Assembly (NCBI GenBank): GCA_020161535.1
Contig: JAIUNW010000004.1
Location: 1-64,000 of the forward strand
Length of the DNA stretch: 64,000 nt
Reading direction: 5' to 3'
Origin: Bacteroidota bacterium
Lineage (GTDB): Bacteria > Bacteroidota > Bacteroidia > Chitinophagales > Chitinophagaceae
Each line of letters opens with the position of its first letter. Within the stretch, counting starts at the first letter, position 1. A program made the translations under genes and the position numbers. This document shows, piece by piece, positions 1 to 8,058 of this stretch. The notes beneath the pieces were generated by a model that did no database searches, had not been told where the DNA came from, and saw only the letters and a program-made list of their open reading frames with translations.

Positions 1-108
1 GCATCAACAAAAGCACCAACAAGTGCACCAGCAAATGCATCAGCAAGTGCATCAGCAAATACATCAGCAAATGCACCAGCAAAAACGCCAGCAAATGCAC
101 CGGCAAGC
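1..108 (+). repeat. 12-nt in-frame tandem repeat encoding A-S/P-A-N/S/K
   Basis: Nine consecutive 12-nt units of the form GCAYCAGCAAAT (with substitutions such as AGT or AAA in the last codon) are seen from base 1 to 108. The copy number is a minimum because the array runs out of the window. The period is a multiple of three, so copy-number change keeps the reading frame. Confidence 0.85.
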
Positions 109-720
109 GCCACGACGAAAGCAAGAGCGAGTGCCTCAGTGCCAAAGCCAACAGACAGCTTGTGGTTTGGTCATAATTTGAACAAAGGGTTGGGCGTATT
201 TTCTTATTCCGATTTTCGGTTTCAGGTGTTGGACGTATACGATGATCAATTGAAAATGATTGTGCCCATTGCCGTGTCCAACAGCCGATTTTCGTTCACC
301 CTTTTTGCCATTTGGGCAAACAACCCGAACGACCCCGATGGCCAGTATGTAGAGCAGGTTTGGAAAGCATTGCAGCGCTACGATGCACTGATCAAAAACA
401 AGCGCACCATCCTGATAGGCGATTTCAACAGCAATACCATCTGGGATCGGCCGAGGCGGGAAGGCAATCACTCGGCTGTGGTGAAAAAGCTGGCGGCGAA
501 AGGCGTTCATAGCCTGTACCACTACTATTTCAACCAGGTGCAGGGCAGCGAATTGCACCCCACGTTGTATCTATACAGAAAAAAAGAGCGGCCCTATCAC
601 CTCGACTACTGTTTTGCCTCCAACGATTTCCTAAAACGCTTAACCAAGGTCGAAGTGGGCGAATTCGAAACCTGGTCGGCCTACAGCGACCATATGCCAT
701 TAATCATCAGCTTCAAATGA
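1..720 (+). CDS. Endonuclease/exonuclease/phosphatase (EEP) family protein, C-terminal part (5' end outside window)
   Basis: The frame is open to the left edge, so the start is not visible; 239 codons are seen. EEP proteins are metal-dependent phosphodiesterases (nucleases, phosphatases). Seen here: the GDFNSN motif at visible residues 140-145 and the terminal SDH motif with Asp230-His231 just before the stop, both typical of the EEP catalytic core. Residues 1-36 are a low-complexity Ala/Ser/Pro/Asn/Thr stretch made by a 12-nt tandem repeat; the following segment (SLWFGHN...KGLGVFS) looks like the middle of an EEP domain, so the repeat seems to sit inside the fold as an expanded loop. A GTG at 139 could be called as a start, but the reading frame upstream is clearly continuous. 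The substrate cannot be told from the sequence. Confidence 0.8.
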   Translation, partial: ASTKAPTSAPANASASASANTSANAPAKTPANAPASATTKARASASVPKPTDSLWFGHNLNKGLGVFSYSDFRFQVLDVYDDQLKMIVPIAVSNSRFSFTLFAIWANNPNDPDGQYVEQVWKALQRYDALIKNKRTILIGDFNSNTIWDRPRREGNHSAVVKKLAAKGVHSLYHYYFNQVQGSELHPTLYLYRKKERPYHLDYCFASNDFLKRLTKVEVGEFETWSAYSDHMPLIISFK

Positions 721-885
721 TTCCAGCCGCTCAAGCCCCCAAAACACAACCAACGTGCAAACAACTGTCAACCGTTTGCGTTCGCCCCTTGCATTCCTAC
801 TATCACTTGTAAATAATATCCCATCAAAAGAGCTAAAAATCCTTTCGCAAAAACCCATTTCCAATTCCAATAAACCACTTCGCCC

Positions 886-924
886 GCGGCAGCAACCTTA
901 AACCATTAAACCTTAAACCTTAAA
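886..924 (-). repeat. Dispersed 3'-flank repeat, copy A
   Basis: Read on the minus strand this is a run of TTTAAGG units followed by TTGCTGCCGC. The same module occurs at 4527-4566 and 9090-9127 on the plus strand, each time just 3' of a gene and in the gene's orientation. In this copy the stop codon TAA of the HD-domain gene is supplied by the first TTTAAGG unit. No hairpin like those behind copies B and C follows. Confidence 0.65.
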
Positions 925-1528
925 CAGTGGTCACCTCTCGCTGCACTTTAATCACAAACGGAATGATCGTTTCCAGGTCCAGTCCCGCTCTTGTCAACGC
1001 ATCTTCAATATCAGCCCTGTCCACTTGCGCGGCGAAAGAAGCTGTTTTGAGTTTTTTGAGAATTGATTTTGTTTCCAATCCATTGTATCGTTCGGGACGG
1101 ATCAGCGCGGCTGCATGAATAAAACCAGAAAGTTCGTCAAACACATAAATCATCAGTTCCATTTTAGCATGCGGCTCCACGCCGAAGTACTTGGGACCAT
1201 GGCTGGCGATGCTGCGAATAATGGCTGGATCAACCTGCCGTTTCTCCAGCTCTTCGATGATTACGGCGCAGTGGCGGTCGGGAAATTTCTCCCAATCGGC
1301 ATCGTGCAGTACGCCGGCCACCCACCATTTATAGGCCTCTTTTTCGGGTAATTCTTCTTTTTCAAGGGCCCAGGCTTTCATGACGGTGCCTACCTGCAAC
1401 ATATGCAGCCGGAGGCGCTCATTGGGCACCCATTCGTTTAACAAGGCCAGGGTTTCGGCTTCTGTGGGCACATTGCCGGCATTTGATGGATCGCCAAATT
1501 CCGTTCTGTTGAGCTGTAAATTTGCCAT
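920..1528 (-). CDS. HD-domain protein (predicted metal-dependent phosphohydrolase)
   Basis: A 202-residue soluble protein of the HD superfamily, whose members usually hydrolyse phosphate esters with a bound divalent metal. Visible ligands are His42, the His75-Asp76 doublet in VLHDADWEKFPD, and His110 in the ASHG segment, with an acidic residue further on (around Asp131). There is no signal peptide or membrane segment, so it is cytoplasmic. It is transcribed alone, divergently from rplM; a near-consensus TATTTTG lies only 2 nt before the ATG. The physiological substrate is unknown; nucleotide or cyclic-nucleotide derivatives are only general possibilities for the family. Confidence 0.75.
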   Translation of the reverse strand: MANLQLNRTEFGDPSNAGNVPTEAETLALLNEWVPNERLRLHMLQVGTVMKAWALEKEELPEKEAYKWWVAGVLHDADWEKFPDRHCAVIIEELEKRQVDPAIIRSIASHGPKYFGVEPHAKMELMIYVFDELSGFIHAAALIRPERYNGLETKSILKKLKTASFAAQVDRADIEDALTRAGLDLETIIPFVIKVQREVTTV

Positions 1529-1607
1529 GTCAAAATATTTCAGTAAAAAATTTTATTGAGAATCAGCGTATTATGAAGGTGGTCTGAAAAAATAGCCCTC
1601 AAAATGC

Positions 1608-1639
1608 TTGGAACGGATAGTAGTGGTTCCTTACCTTTG
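1608..1639 (+). promoter_or_regulatory. Promoter for rplM-rpsI-rpsB
   Basis: TTG at 1608-1610, a 22-nt spacer, and TACCTTTG at 1632-1639 match the Bacteroidota primary sigma consensus (TTG, 17-23 nt, TAnnTTTG). The start codon of rplM follows 62 nt downstream, leaving room for a leader. Confidence 0.6.
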
Positions 1640-1701
1640 CGCCTCGATTTATTTTTTCATTCCGACTGCCGGGATGGCGGCGGCGGACTAAATTAAGCTA
1701 A

Positions 1702-2145
1702 ATGAGCAAATTACATTTCACCACCAAACATGCGAACGAGGCTACTGTGCAGCGTACATGGTACGTTGTTGACGGTACCAATCAAACCGTAGGTCGTATG
1801 TGTGCCAAAATCGCGGCCGTATTGCGTGGGAAGAACAAAGCGTATTTTACCCCGCATGTAGATTGCGGTGATTTCATCATCGTTATCAATGCCGACAAAG
1901 TTCAGTTTACAGGAAACAAACTGGAACAAAAAGTGTACGAGAATTTCAGTGGTTATCCTGGTGGCCGTAAAGAAGAAGTGGCCAAAGACCTGCTGAAACG
2001 TCGCCCGGAAGTAATCATCGAGCGCGCTGTAAAAGGCATGCTGCCGAAAAACCGCCTGGGTCGCAAAATGTACAAGAAACTGTTTGTGTACGTTGGTGCA
2101 GCGCATCCGCATACTGCACAGCAACCCAAAGAACTGAAATTCTAA
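1702..2145 (+). CDS. rplM: 50S ribosomal protein L13
   Basis: 147 residues, the usual length for L13, an early-assembling protein of the large subunit. The family signature region is seen around residues 100-135 (VKGMLPKNRLGRKMYKKL, then the VYVGAAHPH segment). It begins the rplM-rpsI-rpsB-tsf block; rpsI starts 24 nt after its stop, so the two are surely co-transcribed. The start ATG at 1702 gives the standard N-terminus. Nothing unusual is seen in the protein. Confidence 0.97.
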   Translation: MSKLHFTTKHANEATVQRTWYVVDGTNQTVGRMCAKIAAVLRGKNKAYFTPHVDCGDFIIVINADKVQFTGNKLEQKVYENFSGYPGGRKEEVAKDLLKRRPEVIIERAVKGMLPKNRLGRKMYKKLFVYVGAAHPHTAQQPKELKF

Positions 2146-2169
2146 TTCTAACAGCAATCATTGTAATAA

Positions 2170-2559
2170 ATGGAAAAGCAAAAAAACGGATTAGGTCGTC
2201 GCAAGGAAGCGGTAACACGCGTTTTCCTCAGCAAAGGCGAAGGCAAGATCACGGTAAACGATAAAGACTATAAAGTGTACTTCCCGTTGGTGTACCTGCA
2301 AAACCAGGTGGAGGCGCCGCTGAAAGCGATTGATGCTGCCGACAAATTCAATGTCATCATCAACGCAACCGGTGGTGGTGTGAAGGGCCAGGCAGAAGCT
2401 GCCAAGCTGGGTATTGCCCGGGCACTGCTCGAAGTGAATGCTGAATTCCGCCCTGTGCTGAAAGCAGCTGGCTTCCTCACCCGCGATGGCCGTGGTGTTG
2501 AACGTAAGAAACCAGGTCGCAAGAAAGCGAGAAGAAGCTACCAATTCAGCAAACGCTAA
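2170..2559 (+). CDS. rpsI: 30S ribosomal protein S9
   Basis: 129 residues, full length. S9 sits in the head of the small subunit and its C-terminal tail reaches the P-site tRNA; the conserved end KKARRSYQFSKR is present, with the terminal Lys-Arg. The GGG-containing segment (TGGGVKGQAEA) and the LLEVNAEFRPVLKAAGFLTRD region are typical. It lies between rplM and rpsB with short gaps (24 and 26 nt), consistent with a single ribosomal operon. Confidence 0.97.
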   Translation: MEKQKNGLGRRKEAVTRVFLSKGEGKITVNDKDYKVYFPLVYLQNQVEAPLKAIDAADKFNVIINATGGGVKGQAEAAKLGIARALLEVNAEFRPVLKAAGFLTRDGRGVERKKPGRKKARRSYQFSKR

Positions 2560-2585
2560 TCTAACAGTAAACAACCTATTGTAAC

Positions 2586-3473
2586 ATGGAAAATAATACT
2601 TCCCTACAGCAACAATTGTTGGAAGCCGGCGTACACTTCGGTCACCTGAAGAAGAAGTGGAACCCCAAAATGTTGCCTTATATCTTCGCAGAGAAGAAGG
2701 GTATTCATATCATCGATCTGAACAAGACCACTGAAAGCTTGCAAGAAGCTTCAGCAGCCCTGAAGCAGATTGCCCGCAGCGGCAAAAAGGTAATGTTCGT
2801 TGGTACCAAAAAGCAAGCGAAAGAAATCGCTACGCAGTGTGCCCAGCGTGTCAACATGCCTTTTGTTACAGAACGCTGGCTGGGTGGTATGCTCACCAAC
2901 TTCAACACCGTTCGTAAGAGCGTGAAGAAAATGCAGAGCATCGAAAAAATGTTGAACGACGGTACGCTCGACAGCATCACCAAAAAAGAACGCCTCACGC
3001 TGACCCGCGACAAAGAGAAGATGGAAAAAGTGTTGGGTGGTATCGCGCAACTGGGTCGTATCCCTGCAGCCCTGTTCATCATCGACATTGGTCATGAGCA
3101 CATCGCGCTGGCAGAAGCAAAACGTCTCGGCATCACCACCTTCGGCATGGTTGACACCAACTGCGATCCGAACAAGGTTGATTTCCCGATTCCTGCCAAC
3201 GACGACGCAACCAAGAGCATCGCCATCATTGTTGAATATATCACCGCTGCCATCGCTGAAGGCCTGTCTGAACGCCAGGCTGCCAAAGACGATGACGCAG
3301 AAGATAACAACGATGAGAACGAACGTCGCGCAGCGCGCATGGAAGCCGAGGCCCAGGAAGAAGGTGGTCGCGGTAGCCGTGGCGCAGGCGCCGGTACTGG
3401 TCGTGGCCCAAGCGGTCCCGGTGGTACCAAACGTCGCGTTGCCAGCAGTCCCAAGCGTACTGGTGCCCGCTAA
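2586..3473 (+). CDS. rpsB: 30S ribosomal protein S2 with Arg/Gly-rich C-terminal tail
   Basis: 295 residues. The first ~235 residues are a normal S2 (N-terminal QLLEAGVHFGHLKKKWNPKM, the RWLGGMLTNF motif, and the FPIPANDDA segment). After the core comes an acidic stretch (DDDAEDNNDENE) and then a Gly/Arg-rich tail ending in TGAR, about 60 residues longer than the E. coli-type protein. S2 binds the platform-head junction of the 30S subunit and depends on S1. It is followed by tsf after a 182-nt gap that contains a strong hairpin. Annotation of the core is secure; the tail's role is unknown. Confidence 0.96.
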   Translation: MENNTSLQQQLLEAGVHFGHLKKKWNPKMLPYIFAEKKGIHIIDLNKTTESLQEASAALKQIARSGKKVMFVGTKKQAKEIATQCAQRVNMPFVTERWLGGMLTNFNTVRKSVKKMQSIEKMLNDGTLDSITKKERLTLTRDKEKMEKVLGGIAQLGRIPAALFIIDIGHEHIALAEAKRLGITTFGMVDTNCDPNKVDFPIPANDDATKSIAIIVEYITAAIAEGLSERQAAKDDDAEDNNDENERRAARMEAEAQEEGGRGSRGAGAGTGRGPSGPGGTKRRVASSPKRTGAR

Positions 3474-3534
3474 GCGAGCCCGGTTCCGGTAGGACGATGA
3501 ACATCGACGAACAGAACATCGTATAAAGTCTATT

Positions 3535-3595
3535 ACTTCCGGCAGTGGTGTTATCTCCCTGTTATACAACAGCAAAGAATACCACTCCCGGAAGT
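3535..3595 (+). promoter_or_regulatory. Long hairpin in the rpsB-tsf intergenic region
   Basis: A 15-bp stem (3535-3549 with 3581-3595) has a single mismatch; its 31-nt loop holds a smaller hairpin (CTGTT/AACAG). There is no U-run behind it, so it is not a standard terminator. It may be an RNA processing site, a stability element or a control point that sets EF-Ts against S2 levels. The structure is seen in sequence; the role is inference. Confidence 0.5.
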
Positions 3596-3655
3596 TTCCC
3601 AATTATGACTTTTTATGGTCGATCAGAAATTCAAACATTTAAACAACTCAATATT

Positions 3656-4495
3656 ATGTCCACAGCAACAATAACCGCCGCAGACATCAACAAACTTCGC
3701 CAGGCAACTGGTGCCGGTATGATGGATTGTCGCAAAGCGTTGACAGAAACCAATGGTGATTTCGAAGCAGCCATCGACTGGTTGCGGAAGAAAGGCGCCA
3801 AAGTAGCCGCCCTGCGCAGTGATCGTGAAGCGAAAGAAGGCGTAGTGCTGGCCAAGACAACGGCTGATAATAAATCTGGTATTGCACTTTGTGTTAGCTG
3901 CGAAACTGATTTCGTGAGCAAGAATGCCGACTTCGTAGCTTTTGCACAAAGCATCATGGATGCAGCCATTGCCAATAACGTGAAGACGGCAGATGAGCTG
4001 AATGCAGTAGCCATCGGCGGACAAAAAATCGCTGATCTCGTGAACGACAAACTGGCGTCGATTGGTGAAAAGATCGGTATCTCCAAGTTTGAGCGGGTGG
4101 ATGCACCGTATGTAGCTTCTTATATCCACGGTGCCAACCGTATGGGTGTGCTTGTAGGCCTCAGCGCTGTTGCGGAAGAAGCCGGTAAAGACGTGGCCAT
4201 GCAGATCGCAGCCATGAATCCCGTAGCAGTTGATGCCGACGCTGTATCGGCCGATGTGGTTGCCCGTGAAAAGTCGATCATTACCGACCAGGTTGCTGCC
4301 GACCCCAAAATGGCTGGTAAACCCGCCGAAATGATCGAAAAGATCGCGCTGGGTAAACTGAATGCCTTCTTCAAAGAAAACACCCTGATGGCCCAGGCCT
4401 TTGTAAAAGGTTCAGGCGAAAGTGTGGGTGACTACCTGAAAGGGGTGAACAAAGACCTCAAAGTAACTGAATTCAAGCGTGTAGCGCTGGGATGA
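3656..4495 (+). CDS. tsf: Elongation factor Ts
   Basis: 279 residues from the ATG at 3656, which gives the canonical start MSTATITAADINKLRQATG; a longer in-frame extension to 3545 is non-conserved and overlaps the intergenic hairpin, so it is rejected. EF-Ts exchanges GDP for GTP on EF-Tu. The N-terminal UBA-like domain (TGAGMMDCRKAL) and the core motif CETDFVSKNADF around residues 80-92 are visible. It ends 3 nt before a strong intrinsic terminator. It belongs with rpsB, as in most bacteria. Confidence 0.97.
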   Translation: MSTATITAADINKLRQATGAGMMDCRKALTETNGDFEAAIDWLRKKGAKVAALRSDREAKEGVVLAKTTADNKSGIALCVSCETDFVSKNADFVAFAQSIMDAAIANNVKTADELNAVAIGGQKIADLVNDKLASIGEKIGISKFERVDAPYVASYIHGANRMGVLVGLSAVAEEAGKDVAMQIAAMNPVAVDADAVSADVVAREKSIITDQVAADPKMAGKPAEMIEKIALGKLNAFFKENTLMAQAFVKGSGESVGDYLKGVNKDLKVTEFKRVALG

Positions 4496-4498
4496 TAT

Positions 4499-4526
4499 GA
4501 AAAGCCGCCTTCGGGCGGCTTTTTTG
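4499..4526 (+). terminator. Intrinsic terminator of the rplM-rpsI-rpsB-tsf operon
   Basis: A perfect 9-bp stem (4501-4509 with 4514-4522) closed by a TTCG tetraloop, preceded by A residues and followed by a T run. It lies immediately after the tsf stop codon. Confidence 0.93.
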
Positions 4527-4566
4527 TTTAAGGGTTTTAGGTGTAAGGGTTTAAGGTTGCTGCCGC
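4527..4566 (+). repeat. Dispersed 3'-flank repeat, copy B
   Basis: Degenerate TTTAAGGG/TGTAAGGG/TTTAAGG units ending in TTGCTGCCGC, right after the tsf terminator. About 20 nt further on comes ATGATAGGC followed by a terminator hairpin that resembles the one behind copy C, so the repeated module may be about 90 bp long. Confidence 0.65.
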
Positions 4567-4588
4567 GTGCGGGTGTAATTTATGATAG

Positions 4589-4622
4589 GCAACTTGCAGG
4601 TTCTGCAGGTTGCATTTTTTTG
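4589..4622 (+). terminator. Second terminator-like hairpin behind tsf (part of the repeat module)
   Basis: An 11-bp stem (4589-4599 with 4603-4613, one G-T pair) with a 3-nt loop and a T run after it. The left arm AACTTGCAG is shared with the hairpin at 9153-9175. It reads as a terminator on the plus strand only, so it is not the terminator of the minus-strand ABC genes. Confidence 0.7.
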
Positions 4623-4651
4623 GTTTGTATTGAAGGGTAGTGGCAGGCTCA

Positions 4652-6373
4652 TTATCCATCTACTTCACGCCATGGGGTGTTGCGTATGGATGACAGCAAG
4701 AGCCATACGGCGATCCAGACCAATAAGGTGAGGAGGCCGATCGCCCAGGGTATATTGTAAAGCAGGTAATGGATAACAACAAACACGCCGAGTAGCATCA
4801 TGACGAAGAAAGTTTTCAGCATAGCGCTGCCCTTGCCCTCGCTGATGGGTGGCAGGCTGGCGGGCAATTGCTGTTGGGCACGGCGCTGCAGCAGCAGGGT
4901 AACCAGCCACTGGTTGCCAATGGCGAGTAAGGCATTGGGTAAGGCGGCGGGGCCCAGCAACCAGGTACTTACCATCAAGAGCAGCAATGCCAATAGCAAT
5001 GAAAATTTGATCAATACCGCTTTTGTGCTGCCGATTAATATATCACCGGGTTTCGCCGGGGGTGCGCGCCAGAAAATCCAGGCTGCTTTGTACTGTTCAC
5101 TATGACCCACCTGTTCAATCGCGGAAATGAGGATGAAGCCCGACAGATAGATGCTGCCATAAAGAATAAAGCCAGGTCCGTCGGTCGACAACTGTTTGAA
5201 GTTGCGGTAAAACTGCATGAAGAAGATGACCAGCATATAGCCAAAGCCGGGATATACTTTCATCTTGAATTCGCGCGAACGCCCAGTGAACCGCCAGGTG
5301 AACAGAAATGAATGTTGTTCAATGGGGTTGCGACAGACCCATTTGCTGATCCAAATGGCTGGCGAAAATTTGGTTCGCGGGCGGTTGTCCCTTGCCGTTA
5401 GTCGGTGAGATGCGGCAATACCCGCCGCGGCACTGCTGCCCGAGAGGCCGGCAATTTTTCGCGCAAAAGCCGGTGCCAAAAAACGGATCACGATAAACAG
5501 GCTGAGGGCGCAACTGACAAGCGATAAAAAAAGCCAGGGCGCATTCGACAACCAATTTTCACCCCTGAAAAAATCCCAGCTACGGGCAAACCAATAGGGT
5601 GGCAGGTAGGGCGCATATCCCCGGTTACCGATGACAAAACTTTTCATCTCTTCTTCATCGGTAAATCGTGGCAGGAACTGGTACGCACCATATACAGCCA
5701 CGGCAAAAATGATCTGGAACCAGGCTATAAAATTTTTGAATTTCTCGGCACTGGTTACGCGCAATACCAACAAATAGACACTGTTGACCAGCAAGATGGA
5801 AAAACAGATGGCGATGGGTACCACGGGTAACAGGGCGAATACAGCCCGCCAGCCCCATTCACTGCCGATATAAATCAACGGTGCGATAAGCATGGGCAAC
5901 AGCAGCTTGCTGATATGAACCAGTATATGCAGTAGTTTGGCCAGCAACAGCGTGCGGTCGTTCACCGGCCTCGGCAACAGGATGCTGTTGTCGCGTACAT
6001 CGATCAATACACTGGTAAAATCGCTGATCAGCATGGCAGATAGCAAAAAAACCAAGCCGGAAAAAAAGAAGCTGATTCTCGTAACAGGGTCTGCGCCTAC
6101 CATCAGCGCAAAAATCAACATCACCCCGGTGACCAAACCAATTAACAGCCATGCATAACCGAAGTTCGTCGGCTTGCTTGCTTTGTTTCGGCTCATTTGC
6201 TGAAAACCCGTTGGCCGGCGTTGGTCCATGAGAAGCTTGTAATGCAGCATCAGTGCCAGTTGATGGCTGTCGACGCCCCATTGCTGGTACATCGGTTTGA
6301 ACCACAATACCATCCGAAGCAGGCTGCGGGTGATGGGTTCCAGGCCGGTGGGTACCGATTTATTCTGTTCCAT
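4652..6373 (-). CDS. ABC exporter permease-like membrane protein
   Basis: 573 residues with many hydrophobic segments (for example around residues 75-95, 100-120, 150-172, 178-205, 215-232, 278-300 and a C-terminal cluster from about 470 on), so a polytopic inner-membrane protein. Its start overlaps the end of the ATP-binding gene by 14 nt, which shows translational coupling and marks the two as one transporter. It looks like a large ABC-2-type permease of Bacteroidota with a charged loop in the middle. The exported substrate is not evident. No other partner gene is adjacent. Confidence 0.7.
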   Translation of the reverse strand: MEQNKSVPTGLEPITRSLLRMVLWFKPMYQQWGVDSHQLALMLHYKLLMDQRRPTGFQQMSRNKASKPTNFGYAWLLIGLVTGVMLIFALMVGADPVTRISFFFSGLVFLLSAMLISDFTSVLIDVRDNSILLPRPVNDRTLLLAKLLHILVHISKLLLPMLIAPLIYIGSEWGWRAVFALLPVVPIAICFSILLVNSVYLLVLRVTSAEKFKNFIAWFQIIFAVAVYGAYQFLPRFTDEEEMKSFVIGNRGYAPYLPPYWFARSWDFFRGENWLSNAPWLFLSLVSCALSLFIVIRFLAPAFARKIAGLSGSSAAAGIAASHRLTARDNRPRTKFSPAIWISKWVCRNPIEQHSFLFTWRFTGRSREFKMKVYPGFGYMLVIFFMQFYRNFKQLSTDGPGFILYGSIYLSGFILISAIEQVGHSEQYKAAWIFWRAPPAKPGDILIGSTKAVLIKFSLLLALLLLMVSTWLLGPAALPNALLAIGNQWLVTLLLQRRAQQQLPASLPPISEGKGSAMLKTFFVMMLLGVFVVIHYLLYNIPWAIGLLTLLVWIAVWLLLSSIRNTPWREVDG

Positions 6374-7154
6374 TCGTGGGTGATTGGTTCAGTGCGCCTG
6401 CCAGTGCTGCGGCTGCATCGTGCAGGCCGGTATTGGCCGTGAGTGAGGCGAATATCGTTTCGAGACTTTCCTTGCCGATCTGCCCCTGTAACTCGGCAAA
6501 GCTGCCATCGGCAATCAGTTTTCCCCCGTTTAATAAAATGATGCGATGGCTTACTTTTTCTACCACGTCCATCATGTGGCTGCTGTAAAAAATAGTTTTG
6601 CCTTCGGCAGCCAGTCGGCTGATCAGTTCTTTCACGATGATCACACTGTTGGCATCGAGCCCGCTGAGCGGTTCATCCAGAATCAATATATCAGGGTTGT
6701 TGAGCAGGCCGGAAATCAGCAGTACTTTCTGCCGCATGCCCTTGCTGTAAGTGTCGATGCGGTCATTGGCCACGGCTGCCAGGTCAAACGCGGCTAACAT
6801 AGAAGTGATGCGCTGGTCGGCTATATCGGCCGGAATTTCATAGAGGCCGGCGATAAGGTCAAGAAACTCGTTGGCGGTAAGACTTTCATAGAGTTCGGCC
6901 AGTTCGGGTACATAGCCGATGATCTTTTTCACGGCCAGGGTATCTTTGCGCAGATCGAGGCCTTTCACGGTAACACGGCCTTCAAAATCGGGTATGAGTC
7001 CGCAGAGAATTTTAACCGTAGTGCTCTTGCCCGCGCCATTGGGCCCGATATACCCGATCACTTCGCCGGGGTAAACAGTTAGATTGATGTCGTTCAATAC
7101 CCGGTGCTCGCCATAGGATTTACACAAGCCTTCCAGTTGGATAACAGGTTCCAT
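6360..7154 (-). CDS. ABC transporter ATP-binding protein
   Basis: 264 residues, a standard single nucleotide-binding domain that powers the adjacent permease. Walker A GPNGAGKST is at residues 37-45, the signature YSKGMRQ at 136-142, Walker B ILILDEP at 156-162, and the switch His in the FYSSHMMD segment. The DEP followed by LSGLDA is typical of the exporter/antibiotic-resistance (CcmA-like) subclass. It is divergent from pyrH; upstream on the minus strand TATCTTTC (7161-7168) lies just before the ATG and could be its -7 element. Confidence 0.9.
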   Translation of the reverse strand: MEPVIQLEGLCKSYGEHRVLNDINLTVYPGEVIGYIGPNGAGKSTTVKILCGLIPDFEGRVTVKGLDLRKDTLAVKKIIGYVPELAELYESLTANEFLDLIAGLYEIPADIADQRITSMLAAFDLAAVANDRIDTYSKGMRQKVLLISGLLNNPDILILDEPLSGLDANSVIIVKELISRLAAEGKTIFYSSHMMDVVEKVSHRIILLNGGKLIADGSFAELQGQIGKESLETIFASLTANTGLHDAAAALAGALNQSPTNGTE

Positions 7155-7208
7155 ATTTCAGAAAGATAAAAATTTTCCTTTCTTTGCAGCGAATTGAAAA
7201 ACAAAGCC

Positions 7209-7934
7209 ATGGCATCGAAATACAATCGCATCTTGTTGAAACTGTCCGGCGAAGCCTTGATGGGCGAGGGTGGCGCTAACGGCTATGAGCCGATGAGTGC
7301 AGCCATTATCAGCCAGTATGCAAAGGAAATCAAGACGGTGGTTGACCAGGGTGTGGAAGTGGCCATCGTGATTGGCGGCGGTAATATTTACCGGGGCATG
7401 AACGAGGCCGATAGTGGCATTGAGCGTGCACATGGCGATTATATGGGCATGTTGGCCACGGTGATCAATGGCATGGCTTTGCAAGCGGGCCTCGAAAAAG
7501 CAGGCGTATTTACGCGCTTACAGAGCGCCATCAAGATGGAACAGATTGCAGAACCCTATATCCGCCGCCGCGCCATCAGGCACCTGGAGAAACATCGGGT
7601 GGTGATTTTTGGCGCCGGTACCGGTAACCCCTATTTCACCACAGATACAGCCGGTTCGCTGCGGGCCATTGAGATCAAGGCCGATGTAATCCTGAAAGGC
7701 ACAAGGGTAGATGGCATTTATACGGCTGATCCGGAGAAAGACCCATCGGCCACTAAGTTTGAGACGATTACTTTCCGCGAGTGCATCAACCGAAACCTGA
7801 AAGTGATGGATATGACCGCATTCACCCTCTGTATGGAGAACAATCTCCCCATTATCGTGTTCGATATGAACAAACCTGGCAACCTGATGCGGGTGGTTTC
7901 CGGCGAAGCCGTCGGCACCTTGGTAAAGGGGTAA
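7209..7934 (+). CDS. pyrH: UMP kinase
   Basis: 241 residues from ATG 7209; a TTG five codons upstream is less likely. Converts UMP to UDP with ATP, a hexameric amino-acid-kinase-fold enzyme. Seen: N-terminal [15 protein letters not shown], the GGGNIYRG nucleotide-binding segment at about residues 58-65, [15 protein letters not shown], and [17 protein letters not shown] [13 protein letters not shown] at about 135-147. In many bacteria it lies in rpsB-tsf-pyrH-frr; here the ABC pair separates it from tsf, and frr is not next to it. A TTTCTTTG element at 7179-7186 may be its -7 box. Confidence 0.96.
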   Translation: MASKYNRILLKLSGEALMGEGGANGYEPMSAAIISQYAKEIKTVVDQGVEVAIVIGGGNIYRGMNEADSGIERAHGDYMGMLATVINGMALQAGLEKAGVFTRLQSAIKMEQIAEPYIRRRAIRHLEKHRVVIFGAGTGNPYFTTDTAGSLRAIEIKADVILKGTRVDGIYTADPEKDPSATKFETITFRECINRNLKVMDMTAFTLCMENNLPIIVFDMNKPGNLMRVVSGEAVGTLVKG

Positions 7935-8058
7935 TTGCGTATTTTTACTCAATACGACGAGTTACCTTGCATTTATCCACATCTCTGATTATTTTAGCAG
8001 ATCCTGTCTAGAATCCCATGAAAGCCGGCGAAAGGAATACTTTCTAATCCCGACCTTT

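Noticed and set aside
2751..3602. A 283-codon minus-strand frame over rpsB
   Set aside because: Shadow of the highly conserved rpsB gene with Cys/His/Phe-rich, non-protein-like composition.
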